Below are positions 1 through 10,323 of a stretch of 64,000 bases of DNA, one piece after another (position 1 is the first letter of the stretch; the number at the start of each line of letters is the position of its first letter). The translations under genes were made by a program, and so were the position numbers. The stretch is from Holacanthus passer (lineage: Eukaryota > Chordata > Actinopteri > Pomacanthidae): positions 4,092,001 to 4,156,000 of the forward strand of contig JAFREQ010000008.1 of the NCBI GenBank assembly GCA_025331565.1, written 5' to 3'. The notes beneath the pieces were generated by a model. It did no database searches. It saw only the letters and a program-made list of their open reading frames with translations, and was not told where the DNA came from.

Positions 1-1880
1 AAGCACTGGATGGAAACAGGTGAAGAGAAAGAGAGAGCGAGAAGGAGAAAAAGGAGTGAAACAGAATTAGAGGAGGCTAACTCTGGGCCTGACACAAGGA
101 TGCTGGATGCTGCAGTCAAGCGGCAATCACAGGTCCAGGTTAGCTATGGATGACGGGAGAGGAACTTTCAGTATGAGGCATGAATAAAACAAAACAATGT
201 GAAGAGGTGAACACGATGCAGGGAAACATGTTGCACTCCTGAGAGGCTTCCTGCTGCATGCTGAGAAGCTGTAGACCCTAATATTTATACATGTCAAGTT
301 AGTTAGAGATTATAGCAGCTGATACGACAAACCCCTGAAGAATAAATTTGTGCGAGGAGGCATGGGTCAGCGCGTTTGGAATAAATGTGCCGGGATTCTC
401 AATATATCACCCAGGATTAAGGTAAGGTGATGGAGGTGAGGGGTTAGAGAGTAAAAACACAAAAACACATGGGCATACGTGCAGCAGTTCCGTGCCAAGA
501 CCAAAGCTTTGAGGTCTACATATCAACCCACATGCAGACAGACTCCCTGCACGGTGATTCAGAGAGAGAGCTCAGTCGCAATTTCACAAGGCGTCCGGAG
601 TCATGATCTCCTGTCCTGGAGAATATATACTGTCTGTCAGCCACATGATGAGCAGCCTTTATATAGGCCATAAATTTCACAGCTGGACTCAGGCAACAAC
701 AATACATGTAATGCTGGGATTCATCACCTGCAAACAGATAACCTCTCTCAATTCCTGCTGCCCTCAGCTCACAGCTTTCGACTCCACTCCTGCCTTTTAT
801 ACACTCCTATCATGAACCTGTGAACCTGCACTATTACACTGAGTTATTAGTTGAAATGTGCAGCACTTCTCTCCCAGAATAGACCTGATTGAGGCCGAAG
901 CGTAGCTGCATTGTGTAACACCATGATGTATGCATCAGCCGGCTTCATCATGACAAGGAGGTCCCTCAGTGAAATTATCTGCACTTATTAAAACTGTCTA
1001 TCAGGAGTGTGCTACAGTTAATGAAATCGCCCGGGTCAAAGCCATTGTTGGGGCAATTCATTCAAAGCTGGGAGCGCTAGTCAGCATTTCCCCCCTCCTC
1101 ATTGTGTTAAATTCTTGCATCATGTTAATTCTCTTGTCATAGAAAGACATGCATGCAAAAGCCACGCTGTAAACTGCATTTTATCCTGTGAATGCACGCA
1201 GTTTACCGCCATACACTAAGAGAAGAACAGCAGCAGTTTCAAATGCACCATAAATCTTTTAACAAAGCTTACATGGAAATAGAAAAGCAGATTATTAAAG
1301 GCGCCCATGAGATGGGGAAGTACTGTACAGTACATTCAAGAGGCGTTGCTAGGAAACACTACTGCTGGGTGAGTCAATGAGCGAATCCACAGGCTCTGAG
1401 AGGAGCCACAATAGAAGAGACAGCCGAGCAGCCACACAATAATCTCAGTCCACATGGTCATTGCAATTATGCTAATTAATATCATCCTTACAGCCACTCC
1501 AATGAAAAGCGTTGCATTTCGCTCACATACCCACGCCACCCATTTCAATCAGAAAACTGGGGGCTCTGTGCAGGTTTCTCCAGCGAGGCAGAGCCGAGGC
1601 AAGAGCTGATGGAGTTACACACCCGTGAAGGTATAGATGAGGAAAGTTCAGAGGGAGATAAGAGAGAGAAGATGTGAGTGAGTTGCGGTAAAGGTCAGAG
1701 AATTGTCAGTAAAATGCTGACTTTCATTCTCCCTATTTGTGGGCAATTTGTAAAACTCGCCTCCCCTTTGATGGTCGCAGCGCGTTCGGATCAAACATAA
1801 TGCCTTCATAATTGTCATGTATGCTCAAAGGGAAAATGTCATATCACACAGATGTGCACACACATGCGAATGCACAGGTA
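1..1880. other. Unique noncoding DNA with conserved-looking blocks
   Basis: I see no supported gene or transposon. Short open frames here have no recognisable protein features. Two stretches, about 885-1175 and 1383-1560, have mixed composition, no internal repetition and several homeodomain-like TAAT/ATTA cores (for example GCTAATTAATATC near 1475). They resemble conserved noncoding elements by texture only. Confidence 0.4.
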
Positions 1881-1926
1881 AACACACACACACACACACA
1901 CACACACAGAGAGACACACACACACC
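1881..1926. repeat. (CA)n microsatellite, interrupted
   Basis: A run of CA dinucleotides spans about 1881-1908. A GAGAGA interruption and a second short CA run to about 1926 follow. It should be polymorphic. The short frames across it are translations of the repeat. Confidence 0.95.
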
Positions 1927-4787
1927 AGGTAGATCAGATAATGAGTCACCTATAATGAGGCACAGCTCTCCTGTCAGACGAGCTCTGTCAGGTGGAGAAG
2001 ATTTTCCATTTTGATGTGCGGCGCAGGCCACCTTGCTCGGTAGGGGTTGTGAGAAAGCGTTTTTCTCTCTCCTGAACAATACCCACCCCCCGCCGTTCAT
2101 ACTGTACACCTGGAACTGATCTCAGATTTGTGGAGAAATAATTCAGAGTACATCTCCCCAAGAGGACATCAGTCTTGTAGTGAGCCTTCAGAACCTTTAC
2201 ACAGTCGGCTTAACAGCTGCGGACATTGCGATCGTACATTCATATGTTTCTGTCATTTTCAACAACATACACCTAATGCAGTGTGTTCGGCATAGATTTC
2301 ATAGGGCCTTGAGTCAAAAACCTTACTTATTACATGAAATATAATCACTTTTCCAAATCCAAATACAGGTTAAAGATGCATGTGTAAGAATGTGAAGCAA
2401 CTTACATCTATTAATCACTTTCTATTGCCTTTATATTGTGTGAACAGATTTTAATATAAAATGAAAAAAACATAAAATGAGAACTTGCCAATACAAAACA
2501 AAGGTTCATAATTCATGATTGCTTTCAACTAGCCAAGGATGATACAAGGCAGGTGCAGCCGACTAGCTAACTGTAACTTAAGCTAAGCTAAGGTTAGCCA
2601 GCTAGCTGTACCTAGCTGGCAGGAATCTAGTTGTTTTGTTCTCTTAGCGTTTTCTCTACATTTGAACTGTACATCAAAGAGGCGGGACATCAAAGAGATT
2701 TACTACATTTCTTATTATGTATACTGTATATTTCCATGTTTTATACACCATATTCCTGTGGCACAAAAATAGGCTACTTCCTCTCCCGCTTTCTGAATAA
2801 TTTACAGTGACACCATCTTGACACTGTCATTTACCCTCACAGATATTTCAGAGCAAATAGGATTACCACAATCTCTCTTTTCAAAGTCTATTCCTCCCTG
2901 ATCAAGTAATATCAAATAATACATGAGCACAATCAAGACATTCGACGTGTTTACAATTGCTGCCCTTCATAAAGCTGGGAACCTATAGCATGTATAATAA
3001 GACATGGTGAATGGGGAAATGCAAGGTAATCCTTCAGTACAACGAGAACACATGAAGGCAAAGTGGCTGCAGGATGTAAGCCTGTTAGCACCATGCATCT
3101 TCATTTGAAATGACAACATCGGGCTTATGTGATATTAACTTCAGGTACATGAAACAAACCAAGCAGCCTGTAAAGAAATATCACAAGAAAAGAGGCTATT
3201 CAAGACATGTAAAAAGATGTACAGTTCAGTTCAGTAAAATTATGCAGGTGTATCTTTGTGCCTCTGAGTCAATTATGAACATGAACAATTTAATCTATTT
3301 ATATTGGTTTCATAATCTTCACAGGAGGTTTTACTGTTTTAATTAGTGTAATAGTCATATGCTAATTTTCTGCAGCAATCTGTGACAACCATGTTTCAAG
3401 CCAATTGTATTCACTGCTTCCTTATGCTGTTGACAGCTTTCCTCTCTTGCTCTGTAGTTGTTATGTGAACATGTCACCCATCACTATCAAAACTTGCATT
3501 AAAGACACCAAATCTGTACCCATATCATATCACAATACACAGCATGCAGCATGTTTTAGATGAAAATAGAAACCATCTTCAACTTGTTGATATCAGTCAT
3601 GCTGGCTGCTTTTCTCATTACTGCTGAACATTCAGATTTGATTGTAGGTTCAGCCATCACTTTAAAAGGACAATAGTGCCATCTAATGCACAGATGAAGA
3701 ATTTTCAACATTTTGCACACTTCAAACTAAAAATGTGTTGAAGTATGATTCTTTTTAGTTTCTTGTGTGTGAGTGAAAGTAAGATGGTGGTGTCTATACC
3801 TGCTCTCTGAATTACCACCTGTTTTATAGATATATATTAGTTGAGGCCAGTCAGCAGACACACCTGTTCTTGCATTTGTCTTTCCTTTCTCTATTCCCTC
3901 TGGTGCTTCAGATGGAGATGCTCAGCTGGTGACCTCAGCATGATGTTTCCTGCAGTCCTCCAGAGTCTCTCCTCGAATTTCACTCTGCCTTGCCACTTTC
4001 ATGTTGAAGATGAACCATGATGGCATAGTCTACTGAATGCAGTCTGTGCTAGTTTCAGACCATATGTCACTCTTCATTATTTACCATCAATCCAGACAGG
4101 CAATAGTACAGCTGACAGCACTCTCCTGTCCACATAAAGGTTGTCAGGTTCTCCATATGCTGTATAGCAGTACAGAACCTCAGAACGTTTGTCAGAAAAC
4201 ATGGCCTCAACTTTTTTGAAATTTTGAACTGCATCATTCTGAGAAGCTGGTACACTTAAGCAGAGATTAAAGAGACGGCCAGAACGGCTGGTATGATTTG
4301 GAAATGCAGATTTTGTTTGTAGTTCAGTGCTATGTACATTACAATATTCATTAACTTAATTATTTTGTTGAATATTTAAGAAAATATTACTCTGACAACT
4401 CACTCGAAAATTTGATCATTTTTCTAACCCAGTAGGTGCTACATATCAATCCCTAATTTAGGCATTGTCCTCCAACTGTATATGTCTTATTCTGTCTCTT
4501 TGTTCACTTCTTTCTCCCCCCACCACAGAAACTGGGAGTCTGTGTTATAGCATTGCGTTGTACCTACAGTAATTATATATTAACAGATTTTTGTAGGACA
4601 AATTGAGCCTAAAAGAGACACAGACAAAAAAAGTTCTTGTATGACTCAGATTTCAGAGGTGTGGTGGTTTGTTCAGAGTGTTCCTCAGCAAACTTAAGTC
4701 CTATGAGGTCAGTAGGAAGCTTTTAAACGTTTTTCTATGAGAGTTTTGTGGCCTTGTTTTATGCTGTTGTGTGGTCTTACTGTTCCA
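1927..4787. other. Noncoding DNA, nothing identified
   Basis: I see no gene, RNA or confidently named transposon in this stretch. It is AT-rich and mostly non-repetitive. The exceptions are AGCTAAGCTAAGG-type short repeats around 2575-2620, which include a hairpin listed separately. Confidence 0.5.
2597..2620. repeat. Perfect 9-bp inverted repeat
   Basis: GCCAGCTAG at 2597-2605 and its exact reverse complement CTAGCTGGC at 2612-2620 enclose the six-base loop CTGTAC. It follows AAGCTAAGCTAAGGTTAGC and may be a remnant of a GCTAGC-rich fish transposon. I cannot name the family. Confidence 0.7.
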
Positions 4788-4875
4788 GTTTCACTGGTGG
4801 CCGAATTAACTCGTGACATTCCTTGCACTAGGCAGATGTGCCGTAGGCGTAGCTTTGGAGGATCCCGTGTTGACT
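4788..4875 (+). repeat. Inverted-repeat element, copy A
   Basis: This ~88-base segment recurs in opposite orientation at 10324-10412. By eye the identity is roughly 85-90%, with one single-base indel. The best block is CGTAGCTTTGGAGGATC, followed by CGTGTTGACT. Similarity stops where the minisatellite begins at 4876. It may be a terminal inverted repeat of a larger element or simply two dispersed copies of one family; I do not recognise the family. Confidence 0.8.
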
Positions 4876-5400
4876 CCCTATTGCTGTTTGCAGACCACTC
4901 CCCATTTGCAAACCACTCCCCACTGCTGTTTGCATACCACTCCCCATTGACCCATTGCCGTTTGCAGACCACTCCCTATTTTCAGACCACTCCCCATTGC
5001 CGTTTGCAGATCACTCCCCATTTGCAGACCACTCCTAATTTGCATACCACTCCCCATTGACCCATTGCCATTTGCAGACCACTCCCCATTTGCAAACCAC
5101 TCCCCACTGCCATTTGCAGACCACTCCCCACTGACCCATTGCCGTTTGTAGACCACTCCCCACTGCCGTTTGCAGACCACTCCCCACTGACCCATTGCCG
5201 TTTGCAGACCACTCCCAGTTTGCAGACCACTCCCCATTACCATTTGCAGACCACTCCCCACTGACCCGTTGCCGTTTGCAGACCACTCCCCTTTTGCAGA
5301 CCACTCCCCACTGACCCGTTGCCGTTTGCAGACCACTCCCCTTTTGCAGACCACTCCCCACTGACCCATTGCCGTTTGCAGACCACTCCCCATTGCCGTT
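4876..5400. repeat. Minisatellite 1, core TTTGCAGACCACTCCCC
   Basis: About 21 copies of the core GCAGACCACTCCCC are spaced irregularly. Short spacings of 16-18 and 24 bases alternate with 33-base units that add ACTGACCCATTGCCG. Towards the right end a 33+18 alternation (about 51 bases) is repeated, so higher-order units have been amplified. Open frames exist on both strands only because unit lengths are mostly multiples of three and lack stops. The array directly abuts the inverted-repeat copy at 4788-4875. Confidence 0.95.
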
Positions 5401-6392
5401 GCTGAGAGAGATAGATATAGAGAGAGACAGAGAGTGAGAGAGACTGACAGACCGAGAGAGAGGGTGAAAGAGAGAGATAAGATAAACCTTTATTCGTCCC
5501 ACAGTGGGGAAATTCACATAAAGACTGAGAGAGACAGATACAGAGAGCAAGAGACAGACTGACAGAATGAGAAAGAGACTGAAGGAGAGAGAGACTGAAA
5601 GAGACTGAAGGAGAGAGAGACTGAGAAAGGGAGGGAAAGAGACTGAAAGAGAAAAAGAAAGCGAGAGAGAAACTGACAGAACGAGAGTGAGACTGAAAGA
5701 GAAAGACTGACAGAACAGAGAGACTGACAGAGCGAGAGAGAGACAGTGAAACTGAGAGAGGGAGAGTGAGAGAGAGAGGGAAAGAGAGAGTGAGAAAGAC
5801 AGATATATATAGAGAGAGACTGAGAGAAGGAGGAAAAGAGAGACTGAAAGAGAAAGAGACTGAGAGAGAGAGAGACTGAAAGAGAAAGAGACTGAAAGAG
5901 AGAGAGAGACTGAAAGAGAAAGAGACTGAAAGAGAGAGAGACTGAAAGCAAGAGAGAGACTGAAAGAGAAAGAGACTGACAGAAAAGAGAGAGAGACAGA
6001 GACTGGGAGAGGGAGAGACTGAGAGAGGGAGGGAAAGAGAGACTGAAAGAGAATGAAAGACTGAAAGAGAAAGCAAGACTGAAAGAGACAGAGAGATAGA
6101 GAGCAAGAGAGAAACTGTCAGAGCGAGACAGAGTCTGAAAGAGAAAGGGACTTAAAGAGAGAGTGAGAGAGAGACAGAGAGCGAGAGAGAGACTGAAAGA
6201 GAGACAGAGAGCAAGAGAGAGACTGACAGAACAGAGAGAGAGACTGAAAGAGAAAGAGACTGACAGAAAAGAGAGAGACAGAGACTGAGAGAGGGGGGGA
6301 AAGAGAGACTGAAAGAGAAAGAGAGACTGAAAGAGACTGACAGAAAAGAGAGAGACAGAAACTGAGAGGGGGAGAGACTGAGAGAGGGAGGG
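5401..6392. repeat. ~1 kb polypurine (GA-rich) tract
   Basis: For nearly 1 kb the plus strand is almost all A and G. Degenerate units of the type GAGAGACTGAAAGAGAAAGA recur, interrupted mainly by single C and T in GACTGA or GACAGA. The complementary strand gives artificial Ser/Leu/Phe-rich frames of up to 289 codons. A 45-base LINE tail is embedded at 5476-5520. The tract probably expanded from the GA repeat that usually accompanies the interspersed element at 6393-6600. Confidence 0.95.
5476..5520 (-). mobile_element. LINE 3' tail fragment in GA tract
   Basis: GATAAGATAAACCTTTATTC followed by GTCCCACAGTGGGGAAATTC is the reverse complement of the teleost LINE 3' end, a CCCAC/GTGGG stem then AATAAAGG. 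It is about 45 bases and severely 5'-truncated, with purine repeat on both sides. It either inserted into the tract or was carried along with it. Confidence 0.65.
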
Positions 6393-6600
6393 ATTTTCAA
6401 TTCAATTTTGTGAACATATAGGACCAAATCACAACAAAAATATTCTTAAAATTTTATTTGTAGAGACCCAAAAAATCCCACCTACGGCAAGCACTTGGCG
6501 ACAGTGGCGAGGAAAAACTTCCTTTTAACAGGCAGAAACCTCGGGCAGAACCAGGCTTTCGGTGGGCAGCCATCTGCCGGGTGTCGTTTGGGTTTTGGGA
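6393..6600 (+). mobile_element. Abundant teleost interspersed repeat
   Basis: The segment contains the blocks AAGCACTTGGCGACAGTGGC, GAGGAAAAACTTCCTTTTAA and GGGCAGCCATCTGCCGGGTG. I recognise these from a repeat scattered through many fish genomes, where it is normally followed by GAGAGA as here. The frame that reads through (GKNFLLTGRNLGQNQAFGGQ) is not from a known protein. I am unsure of its transposon class. Confidence 0.7.
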
Positions 6601-6655
6601 GAGAGAGAGAGACAGATACAGAGAGTGAGAGAGAGATAGATAGACAGAGAGAGAG
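6601..6655. repeat. Short GA-rich tract
   Basis: GAGAGA/GACAGATA-type purine repeat joins the interspersed element to minisatellite 2. It ends in GAGAGAACCCCATTTGACCC, a junction that recurs at about 6828-6850. Confidence 0.85.
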
Positions 6656-7207
6656 AACCCCATTTGACCCACTGCCACTGTTTTCAGACAACCAATTTGA
6701 CCAATGTTGTTTTCAGACCACCTCATCTGACCATTGGTATTTGCAAACCACCTCATTTGACCATTACTTTTTGAAAAAAAGAGACAGAAGATTTTAAATT
6801 TTTTAATCTTAAAAATTTAGACAGATACAGAGAGAACCCTATTTGACCCATTGCTGTTTTCAGACCACCTCATTTGACCATTGTTGTTTTCAGACCACCT
6901 CATTTGACCAATTTGACCATTGCTGTTTTCAGACCACCTCATTTGACCATTGCTATTTTCAGACCACCTCATTTGACCAACTTGACCATTGCTATTTTCA
7001 GACCACCTCATTTGACCAACTTGAACATTGTTGTTTTCAGACCACCTCATTTGACCATTGTTGTTTTCAGACCACCTCATTTGACCATTGCTATTTTCAG
7101 ACCACCTCATTTGACCAATTTGACCATTGTTGTTTTCAGACCACCTCATTTGACCATTGCTGTTTTCAGACCACCTCATTTGACCATTGTTGTTTCCAGA
7201 CCATTTC
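6656..7207. repeat. Minisatellite 2, core TTTTCAGACCACCTCATTTG
   Basis: Roughly 30-base units (TTTGACCATTGCTG, then TTTTCAGACCACCTCA) occur about 14 times. Several units carry an extra TTTGACCAA or CTTGACCA insertion of 9-12 bases. Two sub-arrays, starting at about 6656 and 6836, are split by an AT-rich insert with a 9-bp hairpin (6795-6819). The core CAGACCAC and the flanking GACCCATTGC are shared with minisatellite 1, which suggests common ancestry. Protein frames across it are repeat artefacts. Confidence 0.95.
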
Positions 7208-7213
7208 AAAGAT

Positions 7214-7437
7214 CATATCCTAGTCTTGACTTTATCCTCTTTGACATTTAGGTGCTGTTTATGTCAAGTGCACTACTTGATTTTCCGTTTCATTGGTCTG
7301 TTTCCACTTCATCCTTTGCATAGACCATATCCTGGTCTTGACTTTATCCTCTTTGAAATGTAGGTGCTGTTTATGTCGTGCACCACTTGGTTAGATGTTT
7401 CATTGGTTTGTTTCCACTTCATCCTTTCCTTTGATCT
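7214..7437. repeat. Tandem duplication, 112-bp period
   Basis: CATATCCTAGTCTTGACTTT and the following sequence (copy 1, from 7214) recur 112 bases later at 7326 with about 90% identity. Both copies include CTTTATCCTCTTTGA, TAGGTGCTGTTTATGTC and TTTCCACTTCATCCTTT. The array continues minisatellite 2 without a gap. Confidence 0.9.
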
Positions 7438-7600
7438 TTCCTTTTGTTTGAATGTTTCCCAATCTCATTTTATTTGTCATCCCATTGTTGTTTCCTTTTC
7501 ATTGGTCCATTTAGATTTCATCCTTTGCTTTGGTAGGTTTCCTTTGAGTTGTTTCCCACTCTCTTTTGTCATCCCATTGTTCTTTCTTCCTGTCCTCCTA
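7438..7600. repeat. Degenerate tandem repeat, ~100-bp period
   Basis: TTTCCCAATCTC...TTTGTCATCCCATTGTTGTTTC (about 7454-7493) is echoed by TTTCCCACTCTCTTTTGTCA and CCCATTGTTCTTTC (about 7552-7592). A CATTGGTCCATTTAGA/TTTCATCCTTTGC segment near 7500 resembles the 112-bp unit to the left. This is a more diverged part of the same tandem region. Confidence 0.65.
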
Positions 7601-7841
7601 GGTGTTGCATACACTCCTCTTTTCACAGGTTTTTGAATGGCATCCTGATTTTAAACATCCAAGACACATTTTTCCCTTCGTGTTTTTATACTTTGCTTGC
7701 AATTATTAATCTTATCAAATCGAGTCAGTAAGATGACAGGATGAAGTCCTACAGTAAAAACAAGAAGCAACTTTTTCATGTGTGTAACATTTAAGATTCT
7801 CCTTCTTAGTTTTGTGACTCTCCAATACTTTCTACACCTTC

Positions 7842-7890
7842 CTCCCTCCCTCGCTCCCTCCCTCCCTCGCTCCCTCCCTCGCTCCCCCAG
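7842..7890. repeat. (CCTCCCTCGCTC)n low-complexity tract
   Basis: CTCCC and CTCGCTC units alternate for about 50 bases. The minus strand has more than four runs of three G separated by one to four bases, which is the sequence pattern of a G-quadruplex. No promoter or transcript is evident around it. Confidence 0.85.
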
Positions 7891-7930
7891 CTATGCTGCC
7901 AACCAAATGAAAAGAAAGTTATTACTTTCC

Positions 7931-8098
7931 TGGGCGACTAGCTCAAGAGTTCCTGCAGGTCGTCAACTGATCGTAGGATCAGTGGTTTGAAGTGTCCTTG
8001 AGCAAGACACTGAACCTCATATTGTTCCTGGTGTGTGAGTGAGTGTGTGAATGGATGAGTGAGGGTCAGAAGTGCTATATAAATACTGTCCATTTACC
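7931..8098 (+). mobile_element. tRNA-related SINE-like element
   Basis: It contains GTGTCCTTGAGCAAGACACT, GAACCTCA, AGTGCTATATAAATACTG and TCCATTTACCA, in the order of an abundant teleost element. The head (GACTAGCTCAAGAG...GATCAGTGGTTTGAA) looks like degenerate Pol III A and B boxes; the B box has decayed from GGTTCGA to GGTTTGA. A second copy on the other strand is at 18040-18262. I am confident it is a dispersed fish repeat and less sure of the formal family name. Confidence 0.75.
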
Positions 8099-8500
8099 AA
8101 ATATTATCTATCTGTAGTTCCTAAATGTCTTAACTGAGCTGGACAACAGACTTCACTGAGCTAAAGTCTGCTGTGCTGATGTTAATGAATGTGAATATTT
8201 TGCAGCTAAACTGAACTATAATGTGACTTGTGATTTTTTTTTTCTTTTGATTTTTGATATTTGGGACGAGCATGTTGCTTCTTTTCTGTTGTTTTAAGGT
8301 ACTAAGAGTCTGTCAGGTAGAGTTATGTACTGAGCTGTGAGCTGTTGCTGACTGTGAAATGTGCAGCTGAAAGTATATTCAAGTTGTTCACTGATGATGC
8401 TCTTGGAGAGAATCATGTAGTTTCAGCAGTGCTTCATCGTTTCTATCCAAACATTTGAATAAAAGATGAAAAATGTCAAACTGTGAGTTGTGACTGTTTC
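8099..8500 (+). other. 3'-UTR-like segment with poly(A) signal
   Basis: AT-rich DNA with a canonical AATAAA at 8458-8463 is followed 20-35 bases later by TGTGAGTTGTGACTGTTTC, a GU-rich downstream element. No open frame upstream supports a gene here, so it could be the end of a distant or retrotransposed transcript, or chance. Confidence 0.25.
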
Positions 8501-10323
8501 AGATGTTTCTGGCTGTTCAAACATTTGTAAAAGAAACAAACTACATTCAAACACTTCAGTACTACAACATGTTTCTTGGCTCATCCACAGTTTGATGAAT
8601 CTTCTACATCGATCATCATCATATTAAGGTTGGATGATTTTTGGGACAATAACTGTCTCTGTCATTAGTCTAATATCCAGGCAAATTCAAACATTCCACC
8701 ATTTGATTTTAGTGTATAAACCAACTAATCAGGTAACTTAAAGCCCTCCTGTTCTGAAATGTCTTTTTGCTTATTGTTACCTCACTGGGATGTTTGAGCT
8801 TCACTGTGCAGAATGATCAATGTGCAAAATAAATTTGTTCACACTTTCATACATCAAGTAGTCAAGGCTCATGATAATCAGTGTGAGGGAAATAATGAAA
8901 GTGTGTAATTTTTCTGAACTGCAGAGTTTTAAAATTTGTAATTCTCTCTCAATGAACCTTGCACAGAACAAATATCTTATTTAAATTCAAACTGATTACA
9001 GGACAGTTATTACCTCAAAATGATCAATGTTATAAAAAGCTACCTGTTCAATTAATTTATAAATTATATCCTGAGAGAGTCTCAAGATATTAAAAGAACC
9101 AGATTCTTAATGAGTATGTAATTTTGTTTAAAAAAAAAAAAAAGAAGACATTGAATCTGTTGATGGTGTTTTTTTTGAAATACAAATACTGTTTATATGC
9201 AGTTTCTGGAGAGTCTCATTTTGATCGTACTGGAAATTTGTATTTCACCTGTTTTTTGACAAGAACAACAGGGTGATTATGCCGAATACACCGTTGTAAA
9301 TCAAATGTTCACCTTCTTTTATACTATAGTCAAATGAACTCTTTAAACTTATTATAATTTTAATAACTTGTATAATAAACACAGGTGTCAGGGTACAAAA
9401 AAAATCCAGTAGTAAGAGGACAATAAGATGGATGAAAAGGACAAACTGGAGAAAGTTGTGACTCAGTTGCTGTAACATTGCACATATACAAACTGACAGA
9501 AAGAATGGTAAATGAAAGATGTATTTTTTTTATTTTTCATAGAGGAAGGACATATTGCAGAATGTCACAATAGAATATAGAAGGTAACTTGGATCCAGTG
9601 TTATGAGCAGAAACACGACTGATCGTAGACACAGATGTGGCATCACAGGTTCATCTCACTGATCTCTACAGCCTGTTTGAGCTGGACATAAACAATAACC
9701 CCAGTCTGCATGTGAGCACAAGCACATTAAAAAACAACGAGGACATGTGAACATTTGGAGGATTTATTGACGTGTGCAGTGTTTTGAACAGGAATCGCTA
9801 CAGTCACATACATTGTCATTGCCTGTAGTCCTCGGGAAATGAAGCAGAAACTAGATTCAAAAGAAGACAAAAATATACATTCACTGGTCACTTCTGGAGA
9901 TTTTAATAATGGATTTTTTTTTCTACAACACCGCTTCAAACGAAGACGCATCCTGAGACCGTCACAACCACAGAGTCACACAGTAAGACATCACCTGTTA
10001 ATTCAAAGTCCAGGTGAGTCGATGATCAGAGCTGAAATACAGCCAGCATTTCTACAATGTATTGAATGGCTAACACATCTAAAACCACAATCCACTCATA
10101 TATGACATGTTTTCGGGCTGTATTGTTATTGTTGTTAGAGTTCACAGATGTGGGTCCTCTCTGTCTCTGTAGCAGACCGGAGAGGACATGCGCACAAAGC
10201 AAACCGTGAGCAGTTCAACGTTTGTAAGTGCAAACCTGTGTCCCAGCAAGCTGATTCTATCGTAATGTCTCAACCGACAAATTAACGCGATAACAAAGTG
10301 ATCGGAAAGTGCGTTTCCTGGTT
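8501..10323. other. Noncoding DNA, nothing identified
   Basis: AT-rich sequence with short homopolymers (for example around 9130 and 9520). I see no gene, RNA or named repeat. Small open frames lack protein character. Confidence 0.5.

Noticed and set aside
4878..5393. 171-codon minus frame with GSGLQ/GEWSANGNG repeats
   Set aside because: Minisatellite unit lengths are near multiples of three and have no stops, so the same peptide appears in overlapping frames. No start, signal or splice context supports a gene.
5237..6106. 289-codon and overlapping minus-strand frames rich in Ser, Leu and Phe
   Set aside because: They are the translation of the GA-rich tract. Several frames are open at once and the peptide simply repeats SLSLSVSFS-like units.
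4876..7207. CRISPR-like spacing of repeats
   Set aside because: Units are contiguous tandem variants without unique spacers, in vertebrate-type DNA.
6817..7251. Frames of 125-130 codons on both strands with MRWSENNNGQ or HCCFQTTSFD repeats
   Set aside because: Coding on both strands from the same tandem array is a repeat artefact.
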